Shown here: positions 7,759 through 15,615 of the stretch, piece by piece
Layout: each line of letters begins with the position of its first letter
Numbering within the stretch: position 1 is the stretch's first letter
Assembly (NCBI GenBank): GCA_002292285.1
Contig: DBBP01000008.1
Span: 310,001-374,000, forward strand
Length of the DNA: 64,000 nt
Origin: Proteobacteria bacterium UBA981
Lineage (GTDB): Bacteria; Pseudomonadota; Gammaproteobacteria; Ga0077536
Reading direction: 5' to 3'
The notes under the pieces: generated by a model
Told to the model about the DNA's origin: nothing
Database searches by the model: none
The model's input: the letters and a program-made list of their open reading frames with translations, nothing else
Made by a program: the position numbers and the translations under genes

Positions 7759-9909
7759 TCAGTCGGGTTGATCATCACCGGGCGCGCCTTCAAACGGGCG
7801 CGGATCGAGAAAACGTCTCACGACGTTCGCCGTGATTTGCGCGACGTCGTTCGTATAGTCGTTACGCGCGAGCGCGCCAAACCAGCTTATCGAACCGACC
7901 GAGAAGACTGCTCCGCCGGCTGGAGTCTCATAGAAGACGACATCGGCGCGCACCAAGTCATCTTCGACGCTCGGCACCATGGCAGCTTCAAATTCCTCTT
8001 TGGTTCGTACCATGTCCGCGCCAAAGTCTGTCGCAGAAGCCACGACGAGCGCATGTGAGGGCGAACCGAGCGCTTCATCATAGCGATCGATCTCCTGCCC
8101 TGCCGCGCCACCTCCAATGCCTGAGCTACCAATCGGTCCGTCCGCCACACCGTCGAAAATCCAGCTCGCGCGCGGGTCGAAGCTATCCGCATTGCGTTGA
8201 TAGGCCACCGCCCGCTCAAAACCCTGCGCGGCGAAACCGATCCCAACCAGCTCATTGGGTGCCCGCCCAAGGCGTCGCCACAATCCACCGTACTCCCCAT
8301 TAAATGCGTGGTAATACTCGCCGGGGTTCGGTTGCCATGGGCGCACGCCGTCTTCCGCCCGACGTAACTCAATCGCGCCTGGCCATGCGTCGCTAAATGC
8401 CACCCGCCAATAAAAACCGTTGCCGCCGAGATACATCAGGCGTCCACCCTGGCGTTGCCATTGTTCAAGAGCGTCGAGCATCGCTGTCGACCAGTACTCG
8501 GGATGCGTCCCCGTTACAACAACACGATAAGGCGACAGCGCGGCGACACCCTCGTGGTGCAGGTCTTCATCTGCAATGATGTCGTGCCCAACGTCGAGAT
8601 GCTCAAGAAAAGCGTTCACACAGGTGTCGGGAGTGAAATTCCAACGATCCGAGCCCGGTCGCATTTGCAGTACCGGACGGCGCCGTGAGCTGAACATCAC
8701 GCCACTTCCGTCGCTGTGTTTTTCGTAGCATGAGGGCCCTAGCTCGCGATGAGTACGAACATATTCATGCTCCGGCGTCAGCGAATTACGAGCCGCCACA
8801 AACTCTGCGCCGTCGACCAGCACGCGGTGATTTGCGTAAGCCATATAAGTGCACGAAGGCATTAGCAATGCCACCTCAGCAGTCGGCGCAGCCAACGCCG
8901 GGCGCACAAAAAAGGGCACCCGGTCCTCATGCGCTCCCGCGCGCAGGCGGAAAGCATAGATTCCGCTCGGCAAATCGCGAGCCAAATCGATTTCGGCGCT
9001 GACCGACCATCCCGCGTCGTACAAGTCGTCGCTATGGAAATGCACTGCGTCGTAGTGGGCTGGGCAGTCACGCCAGCTTTGAGCAGAACCGTCCCAGGCA
9101 GGACCGGTGACGGCGCGCGTTGGTAATTGAAACATGCGCCCATGGCGGGCGTGTGAACTACACTCGATGAGGCGGTCACCACCCATTTCTGCCGCCATAT
9201 CCCAGTTCAGGTCGATGTCGTCAAAACGAGCGCGCGGGCGAGCAATACGACCGTCGAAAAAATGACCGGCTGGCTCGCGGGCAAGATAGAGATTGGTCAG
9301 CTGCAGCGGCCCAGCGGTGCCTATGTTCACCTGCCGCTCCGCCGTGCGTGCAGGTTCACGGAATTCGCGACCGGGCGAACGAGTCGGTCCCGGCGTAACG
9401 CTGGCGGCAACCGTTCCGCTGCGCAAATCCCAACGCAGATTAACCGTATACCAGCGATGATTACTCAGCGCCCGCGGGTGAATCGGCATGCTTTCGTTGT
9501 TTCGCGAGAGGGTGAAAAAACCGGCCTGGATGGTCAGCGCCAAGGCCGTACCATTAACGCTTCCGACACACGCAACAACCTGGTCGAGATCCGTTCGGGT
9601 AGGCATGACAGCAAGGCTCAGCTCAAGGCCGCGCTCGACTCCAATACCACCCAGCGGCGCTTCAGCCCACGACCCTGGCGATAGTTTTTGTGGTTCCAGC
9701 CGGACGCTATCCGGCAGTGCCGATGCGACGGGGTGTTCGATATAGCCGGGACCTTTCTTGCCCGGATCGCCACACTCGATGCGCACCAAATCAAGATCCG
9801 CAATCAGCGCCTTTTCGCTCGCTGCCAGCAAACGAATTGACTCGCCAGCGCGGAGTGACCAGGGTTCGCAATAGCTGAGTATCGTCTTTTCGTCGCGATT
9901 GTCGTTCAC
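7759..9909 (-). CDS. N,N-dimethylformamidase large (beta) subunit homologue
   Basis: A 716-residue protein resembling the large subunit of N,N-dimethylformamidase. The known enzyme hydrolyses dimethylformamide to dimethylamine and formate with a mononuclear iron held by two tyrosines and a glutamate. An N-terminal LamG/concanavalin-like beta region (about 60-220) precedes a long alpha/beta region with the family stretches SCTYMAYANHRV (about 355), the GTHPEYWSTAMLDALE segment with its Tyr and Glu residues (about 465) and the GGNGFYWRVAF motif (about 495). The start codon is GTG with AGAGGGC upstream. No gene for the small subunit (about 130 residues in the known enzyme) lies beside it, so it may act alone on another amide. 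Substrate is unknown. Confidence 0.85.
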   Translation of the reverse strand: MNDNRDEKTILSYCEPWSLRAGESIRLLAASEKALIADLDLVRIECGDPGKKGPGYIEHPVASALPDSVRLEPQKLSPGSWAEAPLGGIGVERGLELSLAVMPTRTDLDQVVACVGSVNGTALALTIQAGFFTLSRNNESMPIHPRALSNHRWYTVNLRWDLRSGTVAASVTPGPTRSPGREFREPARTAERQVNIGTAGPLQLTNLYLAREPAGHFFDGRIARPRARFDDIDLNWDMAAEMGGDRLIECSSHARHGRMFQLPTRAVTGPAWDGSAQSWRDCPAHYDAVHFHSDDLYDAGWSVSAEIDLARDLPSGIYAFRLRAGAHEDRVPFFVRPALAAPTAEVALLMPSCTYMAYANHRVLVDGAEFVAARNSLTPEHEYVRTHRELGPSCYEKHSDGSGVMFSSRRRPVLQMRPGSDRWNFTPDTCVNAFLEHLDVGHDIIADEDLHHEGVAALSPYRVVVTGTHPEYWSTAMLDALEQWQRQGGRLMYLGGNGFYWRVAFSDAWPGAIELRRAEDGVRPWQPNPGEYYHAFNGEYGGLWRRLGRAPNELVGIGFAAQGFERAVAYQRNADSFDPRASWIFDGVADGPIGSSGIGGGAAGQEIDRYDEALGSPSHALVVASATDFGADMVRTKEEFEAAMVPSVEDDLVRADVVFYETPAGGAVFSVGSISWFGALARNDYTNDVAQITANVVRRFLDPRPFEGAPGDDQPD

Positions 9910-10111
9910 CGGCTGCCCTCTGTGATTGTGTCGTCGCGAGTGTGCCAGACAACGTCAAACAAGCACATCAATGACAGGTCGCGAGCGCTACGGCAGGGGC
10001 ACATCAAACGGATGCAGGTCCCCCGCCCCAGTGGTTTAAGTCATTACGAAAACGACTGCGTTATCATCGCATGCCGCAATCGTTATTAGTCCATCAGAGC
10101 ACGAGAAAAAG

Positions 10112-10963
10112 ATGCCGAGCCTGCCCTCGTCACTGCTGCGGGACATCGCCCGAACACTCATCGAGGCGCAGGACGGTGGGCACCAAATCGATCCGATAAC
10201 GAACGCTTTTCCCGCGTTTTCCAATGCCGATGCATACCAGGTGAGTGAATTCGTGCGAGCGCAACGGTTAGCCGACGGGGCACGAGTCTGCGGTCGAAAA
10301 ATCGGCTTTACGAATCCCGGGATGTGGACCCCGTACGGTGTCGACGAACCGATTTGGGGGAGCCTGTATGCACACACCACGCTCAAAACTGACCTTGGCC
10401 ATATTGGCTTCACGCTCGACGGTCTGTGTGAGCCCCGCATTGAACCCGAAATCGTCGTGCATTTCTCTCGCCAACCGACTGCCGGAGATTCTTTACACCA
10501 ACTTGTGCGTTGTATCGACTGGGTCGCACTCGGTTTTGAAGTCGTGCAATCTCATTATCCTGGATGGCAGTTCAAAGCGTCCGACACCATCGCTGACAAC
10601 GGCTTGCATGCCGCCCTTTTAGTCGCCGAACCGATGGTCGTAGAGGCCGTCACTCAGCACGCCTGTGAGCGGCTATGCGCAGCACTGGAGCAGTTTGAGA
10701 TCACCGTCTGGCGTAACGGCGAGGCATTTGCGAACGGACGCGGCTCAAACGTTCTCGGCAGTCCTTTATTGGCGGTTGCCCATTTACTTGAGGTCCTTGC
10801 TGAACAACCTGATAGCGAACCTGTGCGAGCCGGGGATTTAGTAACCACCGGGACACTGACCGAGGCACATGCAGTGGAAGCGGGAGAAACCTGGCACAGC
10901 ACCCTGAACGGCATTGCGCTTCCCCCCCTACAGGTCATGTTCAGTGCAGGCACAAACGCTTGA
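10112..10963 (+). CDS. 2-oxopent-4-enoate hydratase/4-oxalocrotonate decarboxylase-like protein
   Basis: A 283-residue member of the MhpD/XylJ/DmpE branch of the fumarylacetoacetase superfamily, metal-dependent enzymes that hydrate 2-hydroxypenta-2,4-dienoate or decarboxylate oxalocrotonate in meta-cleavage pathways. Family marks are GRKIGFTNPGMW (about 67-78), EPRIEPEIVVHF (about 110-121, with the acidic metal ligands), the IDWVALGFEVVQSHYPGW segment, the NGLHAALLV motif, and the late GDLVTTGTLTEAH (about 250). No dedicated meta-cleavage dioxygenase or aldolase is in the window, so the pathway is uncertain. It lies 81 bp before the Fae-like gene on the same strand and may share its transcript. 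Confidence 0.85.
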   Translation: MPSLPSSLLRDIARTLIEAQDGGHQIDPITNAFPAFSNADAYQVSEFVRAQRLADGARVCGRKIGFTNPGMWTPYGVDEPIWGSLYAHTTLKTDLGHIGFTLDGLCEPRIEPEIVVHFSRQPTAGDSLHQLVRCIDWVALGFEVVQSHYPGWQFKASDTIADNGLHAALLVAEPMVVEAVTQHACERLCAALEQFEITVWRNGEAFANGRGSNVLGSPLLAVAHLLEVLAEQPDSEPVRAGDLVTTGTLTEAHAVEAGETWHSTLNGIALPPLQVMFSAGTNA

Positions 10964-11044
10964 ACATTCCGTAACGCGATGCGCAGGTGAATGCTCGCGC
11001 ACAGACAGAGAATCGTATTAACCACATCAAAAAAGGAAAATTAC

Positions 11045-11593
11045 ATGAGCGAAAAAATAGTCATGCGCGTCGGCGAATGCCTGATCGCAGGCGGCCCACC
11101 CGGAACCGCCGCGGAACCTGAAGTAGCCATTGGAGAAATGGATGGGCCGATGGGGATCGCGTTCGGAAACTTGCTCGGCGACCAGGTCAAAGGTCATTCG
11201 CGGGTTCTTGCGATCATGAATACCGACATCATGGTCCGCCCTGCCACTCTCATGGTCAGCAAGGTCACTGTAAAAGACAGCCGTTACACAAATATCTTGA
11301 TGGGGACTGTGCAGGGCGCCATCGCCAACGGCGTGTTGGACGCTGTGAGAGCGGGTGATATTCCGAAAGACAAGGCCAACGATCTTGGCATTATCGTGTC
11401 CGTATGGCTGAATCCAAGCGTCGCCGATGACAAGAATCTCGATCACAAAATTCTTTTCGACATCCATCGTGAAGCCACCGCAAACGCCATCCACAAGGCG
11501 ATGTCGAACGAACCTTCAATTGATTGGCTTCTTGAGCACCAAGATGAAATCGTACACAAGTACTACCAGATGGGGCTCGACGGAAAGTTGTAG
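11045..11593 (+). CDS. Formaldehyde-activating enzyme (Fae)-like protein lacking the catalytic histidine
   Basis: A 182-residue protein of the Fae fold. True Fae condenses formaldehyde with tetrahydromethanopterin. Matching blocks are the opening RVGECLIAGG, GIAFGNLLGDQVKGHSRVLAI, PATLMVSKVTVKD (compare PNTLMFNKVTIND in classical Fae), the VQGAIANGVLDAVRAGDIP helix, and ANDLGIIVSVWLNPSVADD. Classical Fae has a His in the N-terminal VAHIDLIIG motif, proposed as the acid-base catalyst. Here the aligned segment reads AAEPEVAIG and the first His in the protein is residue 51, so ordinary Fae activity is doubtful. The start is supported by AAAAGGAAAA. No other methanopterin-pathway gene is in the window. 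It may bind a different pterin or aldehyde, which is inference. Confidence 0.85.
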   Translation: MSEKIVMRVGECLIAGGPPGTAAEPEVAIGEMDGPMGIAFGNLLGDQVKGHSRVLAIMNTDIMVRPATLMVSKVTVKDSRYTNILMGTVQGAIANGVLDAVRAGDIPKDKANDLGIIVSVWLNPSVADDKNLDHKILFDIHREATANAIHKAMSNEPSIDWLLEHQDEIVHKYYQMGLDGKL

Positions 11594-12193
11594 ACGAGTA
11601 GGTCGCGTCAGCGCTACTGCGGCAGGGAGGATGGACGAATGCCAATTGGGTCGATGGACCAATATCGGTGAGATCGCAAAGCGATTAGAGAACTCAACTA
11701 TGCCTGTGGTCCGGCAGTTGCGGGGTAAGCCCTCCAACACGTCGCGAATCTTTCTATCGCCGATGGCTCAGTTGATTTTCAGTCAACTGGACTTCGGCGT
11801 GTTGTAGGAACGCGCAAGGGTTAAGCATCTTTTATCTGACTGCCGAACCATTTAACCACTCGTCAAGCCAACAGCCAGCAGGCTTGTCACTAGGACAAGG
11901 TCTGACGCGATGCGCGGTATTGTTCACTGGAAGGTCGTGGGAGTGGCCCGTGAACAAGGTGCACTAGCGCCGGTCGACAGGCTATTGCTGCCCTCCCTGT
12001 TGAGAAGTTCTATTGTTCCCTACTCGCCCGAACAGCTATCTCGCAGGTCATCGTCACCGCTAGCCTGCCGGCCTGGATTGTGGCCGAGCGCAAGATTGTA
12101 ATGGGCCGGTAAGCCTTCTATCCCGCTTACAGGGTGCAGCCGATAGGTCGGCAACCACAGTGCCTGCCCCAATGACCTGCGTAGCGCGGGCGC
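11594..12193. other. Intergenic stretch of 600 bp, no gene supported
   Basis: Short open frames exist on both strands, but none has a recognisable domain or a good ribosome site, and their amino acid make-up is rich in Arg, Ser and Cys as in non-coding GC-rich DNA. No tRNA, inverted repeat or IS end was found. It could hold the downstream ends of the Fae-like and the csp transcripts, a decayed gene, or a small RNA. Confidence 0.4.
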
Positions 12194-12388
12194 CTACTCC
12201 GGTGTATCGGTCTGTGGCTGTTCTGCTTCGGGCTCGCCGGCAGCGTCGACTGCCTCATCGCCATCGCCGTCAACATCTGTCGCGCCGGCCTTCTGGCTCA
12301 ATTTCGCCAATCGCTTGGCTTCTTTCTTGTCGGCTTTAGCTTTCGCTCGTGAATTTCGTTCGAACGAATAGTTAGGCTTTCGTGCCAT
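12194..12388 (-). CDS. Small charged protein linked to cold shock gene
   Basis: A 64-residue protein in two parts: a basic N-terminal half (MARKPNYSFERNSRAKAKAD, then KKEAKRLAKL) and an acidic, disordered-looking C-terminal half rich in Asp, Glu and Ala. Proteins starting with the same MARKPNYSFER motif are widespread in proteobacteria and have no known function. The start is strong: AGGAGG lies seven bases before the ATG. It follows the cold shock gene by 80 bp on the same strand with a stem-loop between them. Nucleic-acid or ribosome binding is a guess from the charge pattern. Confidence 0.85.
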   Translation of the reverse strand: MARKPNYSFERNSRAKAKADKKEAKRLAKLSQKAGATDVDGDGDEAVDAAGEPEAEQPQTDTPE

Positions 12389-12424
12389 CGCACGGCCTCC
12401 TGTTTAGGTCGGGCATGATGAGAA

Positions 12425-12449
12425 CCACCGCGCCAGAGTGACGCGGTGG
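12425..12449 (-). terminator. Stem-loop between csp and the small charged-protein gene
   Basis: A perfect 8-bp stem (CCACCGCG at 12425-12432 and CGCGGTGG at 12442-12449) with a 9-base loop. On the minus strand it is followed by TTCTCATCAT, only a weak U-tract. It may be an attenuator, partial terminator or RNA-stabilising hairpin that sets the ratio of the two products. Confidence 0.55.
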
Positions 12450-12468
12450 TCGGACTCAAACGAGGTAC

Positions 12469-12678
12469 TTAGTCAGCGAGGCGGACATTCTCCGCCGAGG
12501 TCCGGCCATCACGGCCAGCGCCAAGTTCGAACTCAATTTTTTGACCTTCGGCCAGGCCATTAATGCCTGCCTTTTCCAGCGCGGAAATGTGAATGAACAC
12601 ATCCTTGCTGCCATCTTCTGGTGCTATAAACCCAAAGCCTTTAGTTGGGTTGAACCATTTAACAATTCCCATCGCCAT
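12469..12678 (-). CDS. CspA-family cold shock protein
   Basis: A 69-residue single-domain cold shock protein, a five-stranded OB-fold that binds single-stranded RNA and DNA and melts RNA structure. Both nucleic-acid motifs are intact: RNP1 KGFGFI (about residues 14-19) and RNP2 VFIHIS (about 27-32). The opening MGIVKWFNPTKG is diagnostic. The start may be the first ATG (12678) or the second, two codons later. Which csp paralogue this is, and whether it is cold induced, cannot be told; the 5' region up to about 12870 is long enough for a structured leader. Confidence 0.97.
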   Translation of the reverse strand: MAMGIVKWFNPTKGFGFIAPEDGSKDVFIHISALEKAGINGLAEGQKIEFELGAGRDGRTSAENVRLAD

Positions 12679-13255
12679 CTTCTATACCTCAGTTTCGATC
12701 CGACATTCGGCCGTCTAATTCGACCACACGCAACACGCGGTAGTCGGCACTCTCCCCCGCCGCTGGCGTTGCGCGCCAAGGTCGGGAGATCGTTGCTCTG
12801 GTGCGACCGGCACAAACCGGTTCGCAAATCTTAATTGGGTCACTATTTCTGAAGTCTCGTTCGTAGCACGTGGCCGGTCCGCGTCGTACAGACGCGTCCG
12901 TGCAGCGGTCGACTGATCGTGACCGACGTGGAGGCGTCTGGCGACGCGTAAGGATCTGCGTTGGAACGAAGAAGAAATTGAGCAGTGATGATATTTCAAA
13001 ATTTAGAAAACTTGGCGGGTCGCCGGGCTGTTTCAGAGAAACGCTGGCGGTACTCGACCAGTATTTTGTACTCGTTGCAGGCTTCCGGCTGCCGCTGTCA
13101 TTAACCCGGAACTCATAAACTATGACGCCATTATGCCGCTATTTCGCTCGCCAACTCTAGCCCGGTGTTTTTTGCGCCTGATCGAGCGCCACGATTCGGA
13201 GGAAATTGGCCCACAATAAGTGCGCCTTGCCGGCCCTGAGTGCAGTGCACAATAG
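12679..13255. other. Intergenic stretch of 577 bp upstream of csp
   Basis: No coding sequence is supported. It should contain the csp promoter and leader (csp is read leftward) and the 3' end of the crotonase gene at 13256. A short AT-rich section at about 12985-13010 contrasts with its GC-rich surroundings. No tRNA or repeat was seen. Confidence 0.4.
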
Positions 13256-14041
13256 CTATTTTCCTGACCATCGCGGCGCGCGCTTTTCTGAAAATGCGCT
13301 TGCGCCTTCGAGCCGGTCATTCGACTCATAGAATGTCTTGAAGGCTGGATAACTCCCTTGCGCGGCCATTGCCGCCTCAAGTCCCGGCTCGTCGAGGCCG
13401 CGCATAACGGTTTGTTTGGATGCGCGGGTTGCCAATGGCGCACACCGAAGGATTCGCGCACACCAATCTGCCACCGTCTCATCGAGTTGCTCGGGCGCAA
13501 CCAGTTGATTGATGAAACCCAATTCGTTGGCCGCTTCAGCATCGATAATTTCGGCGGTAAGGATAAGTCCCATAGCCTGCTTCAAGCCAATCTGGCGAGC
13601 GAGTCGATGCAATCCCCCACCCAGTGCCACCGCTCCAATTAAAGGTTCAGGCAGACCGAATCGTGATCGCGTGGTCGCAATAATGATGTCGCACGCAAGC
13701 GCTATCTCGAAACCGCCGCCGACGGCAACGCCATCGACCGCAGCGATTAGCGGCTTATCGAGATCGAATCGCTCTATGAGGCCCGCATAGCCGCTCGCTG
13801 GGTAGACATTCGGTTTGCTCGACTTCGCGATCGCTTTCAGGTCGCTGCCGGCGGAAAATGCGCGCTCGCCAGCGCCACGCACAACACCAAGAAACTGATT
13901 GTCGTCCGCGGCGAACTGATCAAAAGCATGTTGCAGTTCGTCGTGCATCTGCTGATTGATTGCGTTTAGCACGCTGGGGCGGTTGAGAGTCACCTCGGTG
14001 ATGTGCTCGGCCGTCTTTACTTCAATAAATTCGTACTGCAA
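13256..14041 (-). CDS. Enoyl-CoA hydratase/isomerase (crotonase) family protein
   Basis: A 261-residue crotonase-fold enzyme acting on acyl-CoA thioesters in the cytoplasm. The CoA-binding loop AFSAGSDLKAI is at about residues 61-71. Both catalytic glutamates of true enoyl-CoA hydratases are present at the right spacing: E112 in VGGGFEIALACD and E132 in FGLPEP. The C-terminus FSEKRAPRWSGK is typical. Hydration of a 2-enoyl-CoA is therefore likely, with carnitinyl-CoA dehydratase-like enzymes as an alternative. It is a single gene; no beta-oxidation partner is adjacent. Confidence 0.92.
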   Translation of the reverse strand: MQYEFIEVKTAEHITEVTLNRPSVLNAINQQMHDELQHAFDQFAADDNQFLGVVRGAGERAFSAGSDLKAIAKSSKPNVYPASGYAGLIERFDLDKPLIAAVDGVAVGGGFEIALACDIIIATTRSRFGLPEPLIGAVALGGGLHRLARQIGLKQAMGLILTAEIIDAEAANELGFINQLVAPEQLDETVADWCARILRCAPLATRASKQTVMRGLDEPGLEAAMAAQGSYPAFKTFYESNDRLEGASAFSEKRAPRWSGK

Positions 14042-14212
14042 TCGTCATTCCTCGTCTTTCGATATGCGCCTACTTCCGGGTGTCGGTCAGTCTCGTTGTG
14101 CAACCTAGTCCAACTGGTGTCTACCCACACGGCAGCAGGAGTACAGGGTTGTGCTAACCACCGTGGCGATACCTTGCCCATGAAGGCTGCTCGGCCCCGC
14201 GTCGCGCCCCGG

Positions 14213-15607
14213 TTAATGGAGGCTGCCGAGCACTGCGTCGAGGCTCTGTTTCGCGTCGCCAAAAAGCATGCGCGTGTTCTCACGGAAAAACAGTGGATTG
14301 TCGACACCCGCATAACCGCTCGCCATGCTGCGTTTCAGTACGATCGCCGTCGTGGCTTTCCACACTTCAAGTACCGGCATACCGGCAATCGGACTTTCCG
14401 GCTCAGTCTGTGCCGAGGGGTTCACGATGTCATTGGCACCGATCACGATGACCACGTCCGTGGTTGGGAAATCTTCGTTGATTTCATCCATTTCGAGCAC
14501 AATGTCGTAGGGCACTCGCGCTTCTGCGAGCAACACGTTCATGTGACCAGGCATGCGCCCGGCGACGGGATGAATCGCGAATCGAACTTCCTTACCCTGT
14601 TCGCGCAACATCTTGGTGATTTCATAGACCGTGTTTTGTGCCTGAGCCACAGCCATGCCGTAGCCCGGAACGATTACCACATGGTTCGCTTCGCGCAGCA
14701 GTTCAGCCGTTTCATCTGCACTGATCGATTCAACTTCGCCGTCATAGGCAACGCCCGCACCACTGCCGCTCGAAGTTCCGAAACCGCCAGCGATGACCGA
14801 AAGGAAGTGACGATTCATCGCTCGGCACATGATGTAACTGAGAATGGCGCCACTGGAACCAACTAGCGCGCCTGTCACGATGAGTAGATCGTTCGAGAGC
14901 ATGAACCCGGTTGCAGCAGCTGCCCAACCTGAGTAGCTGTTCAGCATCGAGACAACGACCGGCATGTCTGCGCCGCCAATCGCCATCACCATATGTACGC
15001 CGAAAGCAAACGCGATCAAGGTCATGATGACGAGAAGAAAAATGCCCCAGCCCGTCGTCGCGGAGCCAACGAATTCAACACCCAGCCACACACTTGCCAC
15101 CAGCAGCGCTAGATTCAGCCAATGGCGTGCCGGCAACATAACGGGCTTACCGTCTATCTTGCCGCGTAGTTTGCCGAATGCGACAACCGAACCGGTAAAG
15201 GTTACCGCGCCTATCAGGATGCCGAGGTAAATTTCGACTTCGTGGATAGCTCGCTCTGCACCATGCAGATGGCCGGTGCTGTCAATATACGTCGCGTAGC
15301 CAATCAAGACTGCGGCAAGACCGACAAAGCTATGCAGAATGGCAACCAGTTCAGGCATTTCCGTCATCTGCACACGCCGTGCGGCAATGACACCAAGCGT
15401 GCCGCCGACCAGCATGACCAGCATTAATGGCGCGTAGTTGCTGACTTCACTGCCAAACACAGTCGCAGCAATCGCAATGAGCATGCCGGACATGCCGTAC
15501 GCGTTGCCGCGGCGCGCTGTTTCAGGATGACTAAGACCACCAAGACTGAGAATGAACAGAACTGCAGCGATGATGTAACTGGCGGTAACGATTCCGGATG
15601 CCATCAA
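14213..15607 (-). CDS. pntB: NAD(P) transhydrogenase subunit beta
   Basis: A 464-residue protein with about eight to nine membrane helices (residues 5-260) and a C-terminal NADP(H)-binding domain III (about 285-464). Domain III marks include VVIVPGYGMAVAQAQ, the RFAIHPVAGRMPGHMNVLLAEA motif, DVVIVIGANDIVNP near the NADP site, and KRSMASGYAGVDNPLFF. Together with PntA it forms the proton-translocating transhydrogenase of the inner membrane, which reduces NADP+ with NADH using the proton gradient. It starts 8 bp after the pntA stop. The first or second of the two initial Met codons may be used. Confidence 0.97.
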   Translation of the reverse strand: MMASGIVTASYIIAAVLFILSLGGLSHPETARRGNAYGMSGMLIAIAATVFGSEVSNYAPLMLVMLVGGTLGVIAARRVQMTEMPELVAILHSFVGLAAVLIGYATYIDSTGHLHGAERAIHEVEIYLGILIGAVTFTGSVVAFGKLRGKIDGKPVMLPARHWLNLALLVASVWLGVEFVGSATTGWGIFLLVIMTLIAFAFGVHMVMAIGGADMPVVVSMLNSYSGWAAAATGFMLSNDLLIVTGALVGSSGAILSYIMCRAMNRHFLSVIAGGFGTSSGSGAGVAYDGEVESISADETAELLREANHVVIVPGYGMAVAQAQNTVYEITKMLREQGKEVRFAIHPVAGRMPGHMNVLLAEARVPYDIVLEMDEINEDFPTTDVVIVIGANDIVNPSAQTEPESPIAGMPVLEVWKATTAIVLKRSMASGYAGVDNPLFFRENTRMLFGDAKQSLDAVLGSLH

Positions 15608-15615
15608 GGCTCCCC

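Noticed and set aside
14003..14866. A 287-residue open frame on the plus strand opposite pntB and the crotonase start
   Set aside because: Antisense to two well-supported genes and without protein-like motifs.
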